DNA of 64,000 bases from Bradyrhizobium guangxiense (GTDB lineage Bacteria > Pseudomonadota > Alphaproteobacteria > Rhizobiales > Xanthobacteraceae): positions 1,146,501-1,210,500 of the forward strand of contig NZ_CP022219.1 of NCBI RefSeq assembly GCF_004114915.1, in the 5' to 3' direction. The translations under genes were made by a program, and so were the position numbers. The notes under the pieces were generated by a model. The model searched no databases and had not been told where the DNA came from. It saw only the letters and a program-made list of their open reading frames with translations. Position 1 is the stretch's first letter, and each line of letters opens with the position of its first letter. Below, piece after piece: positions 15,864 through 25,641 of this stretch.

Positions 15864-18071
15864 TTATTGGCTGATGTGCTGATCAGTCATTAGCTCTACC
15901 GTTATCTGAGCGGAACTTTGTGTCGCTGCGCTGAAGGTCGGCCCGCTATTTGAGGGACCGAGCAGGGTGCCTGGATTTGGCGGAACTCCAAGTTTGTCCA
16001 GAGACTGCATGCCCGTGATACCGGTCAAAGTCAGTGTGCGTTCTCCCGCAACAGCCATATTAATGCCAGGGCCGAAGTTCGAGACCGTAGTTGGGCTGCT
16101 CATCATCGGCCAGTTATTGAACTGTGAGAGCTGAAACTGAAGGGCTCCAGCTCCCGAGTAGGGAGTAGTCACGTTGAATTTGGCGGACTTCAAGGCGCCC
16201 CACAAAGGGACCCTCGGCGCCGCGATCGTGCCAGTGAGGGCCGAATATGTACGCTTGGAGTAAGAGTAGAGCGGAGCGCCGGCGGGCGCATTGTTCAGAT
16301 CGACCACATCAGCGCTCCCAGAGCAGTTGTTGCAAGTAAACTTGGGCGCGGGATGCACGCGGATCGCGAGCTTCGCGCCTGCGTAGGCCGGGAAGCTCCC
16401 AGGAAAGTCGGTCTTGATGTAGCTGAAGTTCTGATCCTGCGTAACGTCTAGCACCTTGAAGATCGGGCCCGAACCGTGTGCGCCAACCCAAAGGAGATTT
16501 GTACCGGGAACAGCCCAGCGCGGCGCGTACAGGCCAACAACACCACCTGACTTGTAGGCATTCACAAACGAGATCTCTGGAAGATCAAGATGTGTAGCGT
16601 CGATAACGCTGATGAGCTTATTGCCGCCATTTGCCTCATATGTGCCAGCTATGCTGGAGATATTTACGCGGTCATTAGAGGCAAACCCCGCAGTCGAGGC
16701 GACCGTCAGCCGGACCTTTCCTGCGCCATTGTTGGTTGCTCCCAAAACTGTCGTTCCATTGGGAAACGAGATGACGCCGTTTGACATGGCGTAACTGACC
16801 TGCACCGGATTGCTTCCAAAACCGGTTTCGAACACTCCCGCGGGATTGAAGCTCCCGATCGTGCAATTGGTGCAGATCACCTCATCGGAGCGTCCGTAAG
16901 CGTAGGCGCCTGGCCGGAAGTCAGCGATCTTCGTGTCTGAGATCACAGCCTTCTTGGGAGTTCCGGTCAGCTGGGTCTTGATAGTCGAACCAGATATGGT
17001 GACAAGGTCTGTCGAGGAACTCTGGAATTTCAGCTGGTTAATTATAACGTTGTTCATCACCATGGAGGTGATCAGCTTGTCGACCTCCAGATTGCAATTC
17101 GACATGTCTGTATTGATAGCTTGCCAAAGATAATTCTGCGTGGGCACGCCGCAATTGTAGCCAGTAAACTTCACATCGCGATAAGTAACGCTGCGTCCGT
17201 TGGCGTAAGTCTGAAACTTATCCTGCGAAATGGTCAGGCCCCGATACTCCACTTGAGTGTCCCAGGACGGATCAAGCGCATACAAGGTCGCTGGTCCACC
17301 GGCATCGACTTCAAACTGGCTTCCAGAGTTGTAGTTCGGCCAAGTCGACTTGTAGGTATTCTTTAGGGGCGCCGCGAGCGTTACAGTGCCTGCACTAGCG
17401 TCCACCGAGATCACCTTGACGTATTCGAACCAGTGCGGATTCGAGGGATAACCATACGGTGCTTGCCAAATCCCTTGGAGGTCGAATCCGGTGATAAGGG
17501 CGTAGCTTCCAACGGTGAATATGGAAGCCTGAGCTGGCGTCAGCAATTGCACCTTTGAAGATCCTGCCGCGACCGTCACAAGTCGCGCGCTATGGCGATT
17601 GTCGGCTATCTGACCCCGTCCCCCAAGGAAGAAGCCAGGAACGCTGCCGCCATTGTTCGTGATCGTGGCGCCATATCCAACGACCAGCAGATTCTTGATC
17701 CCCTTGGCCCACCATAGACCCGCATTGCTGGTAAACGCACAAACGCTTCCGCTCGGGATCGTGAGCTGAACCATGGCCGTCTGCGTCACGGCCCATTTGT
17801 TGAAAGCGGCGAAGGCGGGGGCGGCATCGGTCTTGCCGTCGCAGATCGCGTAGAAATCCTTCACGATGTCCTTGCTGACGACGAGCTGGGTCGTCGTGCT
17901 CGGCGAGCTGGTCGTGGTGCTCGTGCTGGTGCTGGGGCTCGTCGTTGAGGTGGTCGTCGTGGTCGTCGTTGTCGTGGCCAACGGCGCGGTTGTCTGGGCC
18001 TGTGCCGCGGAGGCCATGAGCGCGCTCAGCACCATCACTCCGTTGCGGACTTGAACCAAAGTTCTTCGCAT
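15864..18071 (-). CDS. Secreted right-handed beta-helix (pectate-lyase-like) protein
   Basis: A 735-residue protein started at ATG 18071, which has GAGG upstream; the frame extends to 18161 without a better start. Residues 1-26 (MRRTLVQVRNGVMVLSALMA...AQA) form a signal peptide. Residues about 27-61 are an almost pure Thr/Ser/Pro linker. The body begins FYAICDGKTDAAPAFAAFNKW and IPSGSVCAF, the start pattern of pectate-lyase-3/tail-spike beta-helices, and goes on in short repeats (VVGYGATITNNGG, VTYRDVKFTGYNC). It may bind or cleave the exopolysaccharide at the cell surface. No catalytic residues could be assigned; a structural role is possible. Confidence 0.75.
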   Translation of the reverse strand: MRRTLVQVRNGVMVLSALMASAAQAQTTAPLATTTTTTTTTSTTSPSTSTSTTTSSPSTTTQLVVSKDIVKDFYAICDGKTDAAPAFAAFNKWAVTQTAMVQLTIPSGSVCAFTSNAGLWWAKGIKNLLVVGYGATITNNGGSVPGFFLGGRGQIADNRHSARLVTVAAGSSKVQLLTPAQASIFTVGSYALITGFDLQGIWQAPYGYPSNPHWFEYVKVISVDASAGTVTLAAPLKNTYKSTWPNYNSGSQFEVDAGGPATLYALDPSWDTQVEYRGLTISQDKFQTYANGRSVTYRDVKFTGYNCGVPTQNYLWQAINTDMSNCNLEVDKLITSMVMNNVIINQLKFQSSSTDLVTISGSTIKTQLTGTPKKAVISDTKIADFRPGAYAYGRSDEVICTNCTIGSFNPAGVFETGFGSNPVQVSYAMSNGVISFPNGTTVLGATNNGAGKVRLTVASTAGFASNDRVNISSIAGTYEANGGNKLISVIDATHLDLPEISFVNAYKSGGVVGLYAPRWAVPGTNLLWVGAHGSGPIFKVLDVTQDQNFSYIKTDFPGSFPAYAGAKLAIRVHPAPKFTCNNCSGSADVVDLNNAPAGAPLYSYSKRTYSALTGTIAAPRVPLWGALKSAKFNVTTPYSGAGALQFQLSQFNNWPMMSSPTTVSNFGPGINMAVAGERTLTLTGITGMQSLDKLGVPPNPGTLLGPSNSGPTFSAATQSSAQITVELMTDQHISQ

Positions 18072-18418
18072 GGCTGCCTCTATCGTCCTATCTCTTGCAG
18101 GAAGGATTTGCGGTTGCGTTGCTTTCCGGAACCAAGCGTAGGAACCGTGCCCTCGTTTCAAGTTAATTCGGCGAACGCAGTTTGAGGCAAAGTTCCGATG
18201 GCAGGAATTAGGTTGACGATCCGGAAATCAGGGCCGCCGGTCTGAAGACTTCGTCAACCAGTCACGACGCCCGTCAGAACTGCCGGCGGCGCTGCTGGCG
18301 CTGGCTACCCCCCCTTTACCTTAACAAGTCCCGGCGAGGCCACGCGATGCGCTCGCCGTCTGTGTCGCTGCGAACTTGCGCGGAGAACGGCAAGCGGCCT
18401 GCCGCCGACCGGACCGGC
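18072..18418. other. Spacer with promoter of the beta-helix gene
   Basis: A 347-base gap between two minus-strand genes. It holds the leader of the beta-helix gene and, close to the upstream gene's stop, a short inverted repeat CGGCA-N7-TGCCG (near 18390) that could be a weak terminator. Further inverted repeat: CGGCGAG...CTCGCCG (18332-18358). No ORF or RNA gene recognised. Confidence 0.4.
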
Positions 18419-19366
18419 TCAAGCGGACTTCTTGAGCAGGTCGTCGAAATATTCGATCGTCTTGCGAATGCCGTCGCGGAGCTGAACGCGCGGCTCCCAG
18501 TCCAGGATCTCCTTCGCCTTTGTAATATTCGGCTTGCGCTGCTTCGGGTCGTCCTGCGGAAGCGGGCGCTTGTCGATCTTCGAGCGGGAATTGGTCAGCT
18601 CGATCACGACCTTCGCGAGCTCGAGGATGCTGAACTCCACGGGATTGCCGAGATTGATCGGCCCGGTGATGTCGTCGGGGCTGTTCATCAGTCTCATCAG
18701 GCCGTCGACGAGGTCGTCGACATAGCAGAACGACCTGGTCTGGTCGCCTTCGCCGTAGATGGTGATGTCCTGGCCCTGCAGCGCCTGAACGATGAAGTTG
18801 GACACCACCCGGCCGTCGTTCGGATGCATTCCGGGCCCGTAGGTGTTGAAGATGCGGGCGACCTTGATGCGCAGATTGTGCTGACGGCGGTAGTCGAAGA
18901 ACAGGGTCTCGGCGCAGCGCTTGCCTTCGTCATAGCAGGACCGGATCCCGATCGGGTTGACGTTGCCCCAATATTCCTCGGGCTGGGGATGAACGGTCGG
19001 ATCACCATAGACCTCCGACGTGGAGGCCTGAAGAATCTTCGCCTTCACGCGCTTGGCCAGCCCGAGCATGTTGATGGCGCCGTTGACGCTCACCTTGGTC
19101 GTCTGCACCGGATCGAACTGATAGTGGATGGGCGAGGCCGGGCAGGCCAGATTGTAGATGTCGTCCACCTCGACATAGAGCGGAAAGCAGATGTCGTGCC
19201 GCATCAGCTCGAAACGCGGATTGTCGAGCAGGGGAATGATGTTCTGCTTCGACCCGGTATAGAAATTGTCGACGCATAACACTTCGTGGCCGCGCTCGAG
19301 CAGGCGGCGGCACAGATGCGAGCCGATGAACCCGGCTCCGCCGGTCACGAGAATACGGGGCTTCAT
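18419..19366 (-). CDS. uxs: UDP-glucuronate decarboxylase (UDP-xylose synthase)
   Basis: A 315-residue short-chain dehydrogenase/reductase. GGAGFIGSH (residues 9-17) is the NAD-binding G-x-x-G-x-x-G turn; [11 protein letters not shown] supplies the Thr/Ser and Glu of the UXS active site; Y145-x3-K149 is the catalytic pair; [23 protein letters not shown] is the UXS substrate loop. It converts UDP-glucuronate to UDP-xylose with CO2 release, giving xylose (or arabinose via an epimerase) for the polysaccharide. It lies just downstream of an initiating sugar transferase on the same strand, with 48 bases between them. Confidence 0.93.
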   Translation of the reverse strand: MKPRILVTGGAGFIGSHLCRRLLERGHEVLCVDNFYTGSKQNIIPLLDNPRFELMRHDICFPLYVEVDDIYNLACPASPIHYQFDPVQTTKVSVNGAINMLGLAKRVKAKILQASTSEVYGDPTVHPQPEEYWGNVNPIGIRSCYDEGKRCAETLFFDYRRQHNLRIKVARIFNTYGPGMHPNDGRVVSNFIVQALQGQDITIYGEGDQTRSFCYVDDLVDGLMRLMNSPDDITGPINLGNPVEFSILELAKVVIELTNSRSKIDKRPLPQDDPKQRKPNITKAKEILDWEPRVQLRDGIRKTIEYFDDLLKKSA

Positions 19367-19414
19367 GCAGGATTACCTTCCAGAAGTGACGGGGGCGTCA
19401 TGAGGGCAAGGACC

Positions 19415-20875
19415 TTAGGATGCGATCTTCCGCTGAGCTGAGGTCAGAATGTCCACGCCCTTCTGGCGGACCTGCTCCGTATCTGCCGTTGCTTCCTGCC
19501 CGGCATATTGGTTGGTCATCACGATCTTCAAGGTGAGCAGCGCGATGTAGATGTCAACACGGAGGCTCGCGTTGCGCACGTACCAGGTGTCGAACGCTTC
19601 CTTTTCCTCCTTGCTGACGAGCTTGCCGCCGTTGACCTGCGCCCAGCCGGTCAGTCCGGGCCGGACCGACAGACGGTCGGCGAGGTTCCCGGGCTGGTCT
19701 TCCGGCAGCAGCGGGCGCGGGCCGATCAACGACATGTCTCCGAGCAGCACGTTCAGCAATTGCGGCAGCTCGTCGAGCCGTGTGGCGCGCAAGAAGCGCC
19801 CGATGGCCGAGGGCTCGCGGCTCGCTTCCAGCCGCTCGCCGTCCGCATCAAAGGGCGCGCGCAATGTCCTGAACTTGTAGATCAGGAACGGGCCCCCCTC
19901 CCAGCGGAGCCGCTCTTGCCAGAACAGAACCGGAGCGCCCACGTCGAGCAGGACCAGAAAACCCGCGATCACGGCGACCGGCGAAAGAATGACCATGAGC
20001 GCGAACGCGCCCAAGACGTCGATCCAGCGCTTCAGCCAGAAATAGGAGGAGAGCGGCCGCTGCGCGTGTTCGCTTGCGGTTGCGAGTTCCGGCTCCCTGG
20101 ATTCGGTGATGCCGACCAGACGAGGCAGATACTGCAGCAAAATCTGCCGCTCCTGACAGACGCGCTCGATCTCCAGGCTGGTCGCTTCGCCGAGCTGACT
20201 TGCCTCGCCAGCCACCACGACCCGGTCGACATGGATGCCGTGAATTGCGAACTCCGTAACGATGGCGTCGAGCTCGTGCGGCATCCCCATGACCTGGACG
20301 TCTGCTACCGCGCGTCCCACCATTTTGGGATTCTGATCGAGCACGGCGATGACGGGATGGCTGGGCGGCGCATAGGCGCGCAGCATCTGGATGAAGTGGA
20401 AGGCAAAGCGCGACGCGCCAATAACGACGATGCGCTCTCGCTTGGTTTGGTGTTCATGTGCGCTGTCCGGCAATATGACGCGAAAGAACAGCCGGCCACC
20501 GATCAACCCTGCACCGAGCAACGCGGCATGGATCAGAGGCATCGAGCGCGGAATGCCGTCCATGCGCGTGAGCGAGAACAGAACGCCGCAGGTCATCAGT
20601 TCCGTGAACAGCACCGCCTCGAGGATGGAGAGGAATTCCTGGACGGAGAAATTGCGTAGCAGCCCGTCCTGGATGCGGAGGGCGAAGAAGCTCATCAGCG
20701 CAAAGGCTGAGGCGAACAAGCAATAATAGACCGCGACCGCCCAGTCGCCGTGGAATGGCGCCGCGCCGTCCCGAACGAACAGGGCAAGAGGGGGTGAGGC
20801 CGTCGCCCAAACCAGGTCCCACGACGAAACGATGATCCTGTTGCGCGATCTTGAGCTGGGGGAAGGAACAATCAT
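19415..20875 (-). CDS. Polyprenyl-phosphate sugar-1-phosphate transferase (WcaJ/ExoY-type)
   Basis: A 486-residue membrane enzyme. The N-terminal half has about four or five spans followed by a Rossmann-like CoA-binding domain (RIVVIGASRFAFHF). The C-terminal catalytic domain starts with WLKRWIDVLGAFALMVILSP and has IYKFRTLRA, TRLDELPQLLNVLLGDMSLIGPRPLLPED and [13 protein letters not shown], all signature stretches of bacterial sugar transferases. It puts the first sugar phosphate onto undecaprenyl phosphate. Its promoter holds two inverted repeats also found upstream of other genes here. Confidence 0.94.
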   Translation of the reverse strand: MIVPSPSSRSRNRIIVSSWDLVWATASPPLALFVRDGAAPFHGDWAVAVYYCLFASAFALMSFFALRIQDGLLRNFSVQEFLSILEAVLFTELMTCGVLFSLTRMDGIPRSMPLIHAALLGAGLIGGRLFFRVILPDSAHEHQTKRERIVVIGASRFAFHFIQMLRAYAPPSHPVIAVLDQNPKMVGRAVADVQVMGMPHELDAIVTEFAIHGIHVDRVVVAGEASQLGEATSLEIERVCQERQILLQYLPRLVGITESREPELATASEHAQRPLSSYFWLKRWIDVLGAFALMVILSPVAVIAGFLVLLDVGAPVLFWQERLRWEGGPFLIYKFRTLRAPFDADGERLEASREPSAIGRFLRATRLDELPQLLNVLLGDMSLIGPRPLLPEDQPGNLADRLSVRPGLTGWAQVNGGKLVSKEEKEAFDTWYVRNASLRVDIYIALLTLKIVMTNQYAGQEATADTEQVRQKGVDILTSAQRKIAS

Positions 20876-21255
20876 GTTAAATTCTCGGTATTACATTGCG
20901 ATTTAAATCGCAAAAAACTGGATAAAACTTTAAATTGTTGCCGCTCTGTGGCACATCTGCAACAGGTTTTCCCCGGACCTCAGATAACGAAGTATTAAGG
21001 TCTGGGCCCGGCCCGGGCAACTTAAATCTCTAGGATCCTTTGTTAACTCTAACGTGACGCTGGGTTTAAAGCGCTCGCCAAATTTGCCGTCCCGGTCCAG
21101 CAAATTTTGCGCCAAGTGGCCAGCCGAAGGCCCGGTGCGGCCCCCGATCCGAATACATACTGAATTTAATAAAGCCTGAATCCAATAAATAGCGGTTGAC
21201 CCTCGCCGCAATTTAGAGTTCCGTAACCATGTATTGCACTGCGTGGAAGACTTGA
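20876..21255. promoter_or_regulatory. Divergent promoter region
   Basis: A 380-base AT-rich region between the minus-strand sugar transferase and the plus-strand secreted protein gene. It contains a perfect 16-base palindrome, TGCGATTTAAATCGCA, at 20897-20912 (22-37 bases from the transferase ATG) and GTGGCA-CATC-TGCAAC at 20948-20963. The plus-strand gene has GGAAG before its ATG. Nothing here looks coding. Confidence 0.6.
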
Positions 21256-22107
21256 ATGTGGACTGGTCGCATTTTTTCAGTTTTGGCTTTGGTATTTTTG
21301 AGTAGTCCCGCAGCCGCGGGGTCCTATGGCGACAACTATTGGGGTGGAATCGACACCCAGAACGTCTCCAACAAGGACGTCATCGGCTCGAGCAGCACTT
21401 TCAACGTCTCCTATGTTGACGTTTCGCGGACCAATGGCGGAAACACGCTGAAGATCGTCCTGCACACCGGCTATGCGGGTGCGCCCGGAACCTCTGCGGC
21501 GTTGGGAACGACCTACGGCTCGCTGTTCTTCACAAGTGTTGCGAACTATTCGCCGATCGGCACCGCCGCCGGTCATTACGCAAATGACTACTACCAGCCC
21601 AACGACTGGACCTGGGCCTTCGTGACGTCGGCGACGCCTGGCACGGGCGGGCTGTACCAGATCGGTGCCGTGCAACAGGAGGTCGACTACAAGACCACGC
21701 ACGTCGCGCAGTACTACAAGACCCTGGACGGAAAGATCATCATGTCGAATGCGTATGGTGATCCGGTGACTGCGCCGTACTCTGGCAACAATGGTTATTA
21801 TTTCCGACAAGGCCAGGCAGTGCAATTTACGCCCGACGCCGGGCAAAAGGCGCTGTACGGTGGAAGCTGGTCGGTCGTGAGCGGCTCCACGATCACCTAT
21901 TACATCAACGATCAGCACACCCTCGGCGACACGTTTGCCATGTCTTGGGCAATGACGTGTGCGAATGACGTGTTTCAGCGCGTGGTCAGCGTCCCCGGCC
22001 CGGTTGTGGGCGCCGGTCTACCGGGGCTTCTCGTCGTGATGGCGGGATTCTGTGGCGTATTTCTGCGCCAGCGTCGCTTACAGGCATCGGGGTTAGCCGT
22101 CCATTGA
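21256..22107 (+). CDS. Secreted protein with PEP-CTERM-like sorting tail
   Basis: A 283-residue protein. An N-terminal signal peptide (WTGRIFSVLALVFLSSPAAA) is followed by a Gly/Ser/Thr/Tyr-rich extracellular body, including a LGDTFAMSWAMTCANDV segment found in many PEP-CTERM proteins. The C-terminus has VPGPVVGAGLPGL, then a hydrophobic span and a basic stretch ending RQRRLQ. This is the tripartite architecture of exosortase substrates, with VPGP in place of VPEP. It probably ends up at the cell surface or in the matrix. Function of the body is unknown. Confidence 0.8.
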   Translation: MWTGRIFSVLALVFLSSPAAAGSYGDNYWGGIDTQNVSNKDVIGSSSTFNVSYVDVSRTNGGNTLKIVLHTGYAGAPGTSAALGTTYGSLFFTSVANYSPIGTAAGHYANDYYQPNDWTWAFVTSATPGTGGLYQIGAVQQEVDYKTTHVAQYYKTLDGKIIMSNAYGDPVTAPYSGNNGYYFRQGQAVQFTPDAGQKALYGGSWSVVSGSTITYYINDQHTLGDTFAMSWAMTCANDVFQRVVSVPGPVVGAGLPGLLVVMAGFCGVFLRQRRLQASGLAVH

Positions 22108-22440
22108 TCCTGCGCTGCTGCGGCTCTTCTGTCCACGCCCCGTGAAACGAAACTGCGGATAGTGTCGCGCGGTCGGGGGGATTCTCCCCGGGGGGACCGC
22201 CAGCGGAAAGCCAGCCGGGGGGCGAGCAAGAATCTAAGCTCGCGCAGCGCGACCGCCCATCGGACATAGGCCGCCGATCGCAAGCTCTATTATCCCCTCG
22301 CTCGTTGGCTGCCGAAACCCCGCGGCTATGGAGTTACGCCGCTTCACCTAAGAGAGATCCATGGGGCCCGCGCTGCACGAGGCCATCACCTCGTGGGGAG
22401 AAAGCCTCCGTCGGGCCGACTTTGCTCCTGGCGGAGCGTC
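22108..22440. other. Convergent spacer
   Basis: A 333-base spacer between convergent genes. A G-rich stretch around 22169-22199 can pair CGGTC with GACCG around a GGGG/CCCC core, and may be part of the transcription end for the plus-strand gene. No ORF with supporting features was found. Confidence 0.35.
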
Positions 22441-23070
22441 TCAAGCAAACCGGCGGCTGCGCCGGTTCACGAGCCATCCGAACAGGCACGCGGCAAAAGC
22501 AAAGCTGGCGGCGCCTGCGCCGACCGTTGGGCCTGGAACTGCGGTGACGGCAACCTTCTCGATTCCCCAACCCTCGTCGCGGAGCCCTTGAAATCCGGCA
22601 TGGCCGGAGCCGAGGCTCGTGTAGCCAAAGGTGAGTGTGTTCAGGCCGGCAATCAAGGGAAGGCCTGTGAAACTCAGTGCCTCCTGGCCCCCATTCCAGC
22701 CGATGCCGGTGCCGTTTCCGGTCAGATTGGTGAATGTCGCGCCGAAGGGATTGTAGTAGATATTGGACTGCGAGCCGCTATTGCTACCGCCACCGAGATT
22801 GAAAGTGCCGGAAAAGATCAAAACGTTGTTCAGCTTCAGCGAGAAGTCGTCCTCATAGAAGTTCTGACCATCCAGGCTGGTGTAACCGTCGATGACAAAC
22901 GACAGGCCGGCCGCCACGGGCGACGAGTTGAACGTCAACGAATAAGTCTGATTGGTTGCGATCGGCCCGGTTGCCGCCGGGGCCGAGTAGATCAGGCTCG
23001 CTTCCGCGTTGTGGGCCAGCAGAACGGAAAGCGCCGCGCCGCCGATCAGGGCTTTAACCTTCATTGACAT
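22441..23070 (-). CDS. Secreted protein with PEP-CTERM-like sorting tail
   Basis: A 209-residue protein. The signal peptide is MKVKALIGGAALSVLLAHNAEA (a second ATG lies two codons in). The body is Gly/Asn/Ser-rich, like the choice-of-anchor type proteins (LTFNSSPVAAGLSFVIDGY). The tail is VPGPTVGAGAASFAFAACLFGW followed by NRRSRR. It shares the VPGPxVGAG start with the proteins at 21256 and 32271. A 24-base inverted repeat lies just upstream of its start. Confidence 0.8.
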   Translation of the reverse strand: MSMKVKALIGGAALSVLLAHNAEASLIYSAPAATGPIATNQTYSLTFNSSPVAAGLSFVIDGYTSLDGQNFYEDDFSLKLNNVLIFSGTFNLGGGSNSGSQSNIYYNPFGATFTNLTGNGTGIGWNGGQEALSFTGLPLIAGLNTLTFGYTSLGSGHAGFQGLRDEGWGIEKVAVTAVPGPTVGAGAASFAFAACLFGWLVNRRSRRFA

Positions 23071-23526
23071 TTCACCATTTAATTTCGATTTAAGTTGTTC
23101 TTTAAATCGACAGGTATGTCAATAGTTGATTTCGAGACAGCGATGCTCGGCGGGCGAGAGTCGCGCCGAGGTTGCCGGCGCGCCGAAATGTCGCCTGGTC
23201 TAAGGCATGGCTCCGTCTTCTGAAAACGTTAAGATGGCTCATCGAGGAGCACCTCTGGTGACAGGCTCGTGTAAGGAATAAATGGCAAGATTGGGCGCCC
23301 GTACCGGCTGCTCCCTGCCACTCGGCCGGACGATGCCCCTTTTGTTTTCAGCTCATCATAAATGAGGCACACGCAGTACGAGGATGATGCTGTCGATGGG
23401 AATGCCTCAACGATCATCAACGGCAGGTACTGCGTTCGATCGAATACGAGAAAACCAAACAATTGTAGTGCTGCGCCGGCGAAACGCCCGCCGGCAAAGC
23501 CGAATTCAGAGTCGGGAAGAAATTGA
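23071..23526. promoter_or_regulatory. Divergent promoter region with AT-rich inverted repeat
   Basis: A 456-base divergent gap. CGATTTAA (23086-23093), an 8-base spacer and TTAAATCG (23102-23109) form a perfect inverted repeat 16-39 bases from the secreted protein's ATG, and TTGACA lies about 10 bases further out (minus strand). The rest, up to the amidotransferase gene, shows no plausible gene; a 77-codon minus-strand frame at 23229-23462 has no supporting feature. Confidence 0.55.
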
Positions 23527-25437
23527 ATGTGCGGAATCGCCGGACTAGTCGACAGGTCGGGCTCGGTCGCGCCTGAATTGCTGAGCGCGATGCTGGACCA
23601 GATCTATCATCGCGGCCCTGACGGGGAGGGGGCTTTCCTCTGCCCAGAGCGGGCGTTCGCAATCGGCATGCGCAGGTTGTCGATCATCGATCTTCAGAGC
23701 GGGGACCAACCGATCTGGAACGAGGCCCATGACGTTGGTGTCGTGTTCAATGGCGAGATCTACAATTACAAGGAACTGACCCGCAGCTTAGAAGGGCGGG
23801 GCCACATCTTTCGAACCCGGTCGGATACCGAGGTGCTCGTCCACCTCTATGAGGAGTATGGGCAGGACATGGTGCAGCATCTGCGCGGCATGTTCGCATT
23901 CTGCATCTTCGACCTGCGAAACGGGACCCTCCTTCTTGCGCGAGATCATTTTGGACAAAAACCGCTCTACTACACGAAACAGCACGGGAAACTCGCGTTC
24001 GCCAGCGAAATAAGCGCGTTGCGTGCGGTGCCCTGGGTTGATCTTGCAATCGATCGCGAGGCCTTCCTGGACTATACATGCTGGTTGTCGTTGCCTCCGC
24101 CAAGGACTCATTACCGCAACATCCTGAAACTGCCCGCCGGTTGCTGCGCGCAGTTCTCGCTGGACAGCTGTGAGCTGAAGATCTCGCGCTACTGGCAATT
24201 CGGCCAAGGATCAGTGGCTGACCTGGTGGACGAGCGCGCCGCCATCGCGCAGCTGGATACGGTGCTTGGCGAAAGCATTTCGATGCATTTGCGCGCAGAC
24301 GTCCCCGTTGGCGTGCTGCTGAGCAGTGGCTTGGACAGCTTCGCCATCCTCAACTACGCGCAGGAGATCGTCGGCGGAAGCATCAGCACCTTTTCGGTGG
24401 GATTTGACAGCAGCGATAGCGAGCTCAACGGCGCAGAGCTGGTTGCCCGACAGTCGAAGTCGCGGCACCACGCGTTGAAGCTGAACGAGCGTCATTTTGT
24501 CGAGAACCTGGATAGGGTGCTGCGCCATCTCGGCGAGCCGATCGGGGACCCGGCGTGCTTTGCTGTCCTGCTTCTTTGCGAGCTTGCCCGCAACCACGTC
24601 AAGGTCCTGTTGTCTGGCGAGGGAAGTGACGAACTCTTTGCAGGGTATGAAGGGCGATATCTTGGGGCGATGTCGACCCTGGATCGTTCCGAGTCGCTGC
24701 GGATGCTCGCGCGCGTCCTGCCCAGCGCCAGTTCACCCTGGGAGACCTCGCGCTGGCAGAGGCTGCTGGCGCGAGTGCATTCGTCCAGCGGCCAGGAATT
24801 CGTCAATCTGCGCTCAGAGGGTTTCCCTGGTGACGCCCGACAGCCGCGCGGGCACAGCAGAGTTCAGCGCAGCTTGCTGTTCAATCGCTCGGTGGCAATA
24901 TCCGAGCAGATGTTCCGCCATTACCCGGACCGTCTCAGCAGCCTTCTCGCATTCGACATGGAATGGCAGCTGCCGGAATCGTTGCTGCAAAAGGCCGACA
25001 AGATGAGCATGGGCGCGAGCATCGAGCTGCGTGCTCCTTTCCTCGATGTCGAAGTTGCGCGACTCGCGGCGCGGGTTCCTTCCGAATTGAAGTTGCCGCG
25101 TTCCGGACCCGGCAAGAGAATACTGAGACGTTTGCTGAAGCAGAGATTTCCCGACAGGCATGTTCCGCTCGTGAAGAAGGGCTTTCCCATCCCGCTGCAG
25201 GAATGGATGACTGGGCCTCTTCGCGAACAGGTGGAGGACGAGCTCTTTTCCTCTCGTTCGACAGTATTGAACCACCTCGATCCAAAGCTGCTCCGGAAAG
25301 CCTGGAACGACTTCCTGAATGGGTGGGAAGGCGCAAGGGTATTCTATTCGTTATGGCTCTACGAAAGGTGGACCAAAGAGCAGCAACGGAAAGTCTCGGT
25401 CGGTGCTCCAAAGAGCCTGGTCGCGACGGTGAGGTGA
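23527..25437 (+). CDS. asnB: Asparagine-synthase-type glutamine amidotransferase
   Basis: A 636-residue AsnB-type enzyme. MCGIAGLVD gives the N-terminal nucleophile Cys2; RRLSIIDLQSGDQP and NGEIYNY are the glutaminase signatures; VGVLLSSGLDS (about residues 260-270) is the ATP-pyrophosphatase loop; LSGEGSDELFAGY is the synthase core. Start ATG has GGAAG upstream. Family members make asparagine or, in polysaccharide loci, amidate sugars or linked amino acids. Such enzymes are regularly present in exosortase-associated EPS loci, so a role in polymer modification is likely. Housekeeping asparagine synthesis cannot be excluded. Confidence 0.92.
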   Translation: MCGIAGLVDRSGSVAPELLSAMLDQIYHRGPDGEGAFLCPERAFAIGMRRLSIIDLQSGDQPIWNEAHDVGVVFNGEIYNYKELTRSLEGRGHIFRTRSDTEVLVHLYEEYGQDMVQHLRGMFAFCIFDLRNGTLLLARDHFGQKPLYYTKQHGKLAFASEISALRAVPWVDLAIDREAFLDYTCWLSLPPPRTHYRNILKLPAGCCAQFSLDSCELKISRYWQFGQGSVADLVDERAAIAQLDTVLGESISMHLRADVPVGVLLSSGLDSFAILNYAQEIVGGSISTFSVGFDSSDSELNGAELVARQSKSRHHALKLNERHFVENLDRVLRHLGEPIGDPACFAVLLLCELARNHVKVLLSGEGSDELFAGYEGRYLGAMSTLDRSESLRMLARVLPSASSPWETSRWQRLLARVHSSSGQEFVNLRSEGFPGDARQPRGHSRVQRSLLFNRSVAISEQMFRHYPDRLSSLLAFDMEWQLPESLLQKADKMSMGASIELRAPFLDVEVARLAARVPSELKLPRSGPGKRILRRLLKQRFPDRHVPLVKKGFPIPLQEWMTGPLREQVEDELFSSRSTVLNHLDPKLLRKAWNDFLNGWEGARVFYSLWLYERWTKEQQRKVSVGAPKSLVATVR

Positions 25438-25595
25438 TTCAGGTGATCGCCGGAATGGCCGCGCGTAGAGCGGCGCATTCCCTCTCCGAGCATCGCAGTA
25501 AATCCCCCCGGACAAAAACGTATGCGGCAGTGATCGCAGGATCGGGGCGCTGATCGGCGTTGCTCGACCAAGAACCGCGCTGCTACACCCCAGGT

Positions 25596-25629
25596 TCAAA
25601 GCTGTGGCACTGAGCGGCCACAGCTTTGA
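25596..25629. terminator. Hairpin terminator between convergent genes
   Basis: A perfect 13-base stem (TCAAAGCTGTGGC at 25596-25608 with its complement at 25617-25629) around an 8-base loop, followed on the plus strand by TTGTTG. It is 12 bases beyond the stop of the minus-strand export gene and 158 bases after the plus-strand amidotransferase, so it could end both transcripts. Confidence 0.65.
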
Positions 25630-25641
25630 TTGTTGCTCTCG

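Noticed and set aside
18347-19279. 310-codon plus-strand frame
   Set aside because: Antisense to the UDP-glucuronate decarboxylase gene, which has all active-site motifs.
20948-20963. Possible sigma-54 promoter (GTGGCAC...TGC)
   Set aside because: The GG to GC spacing is 7 bases, not 10, so it does not fit the -24/-12 consensus.
23229-23462. 77-codon minus-strand frame
   Set aside because: Sits in a promoter region, no recognisable feature and no ribosome site.
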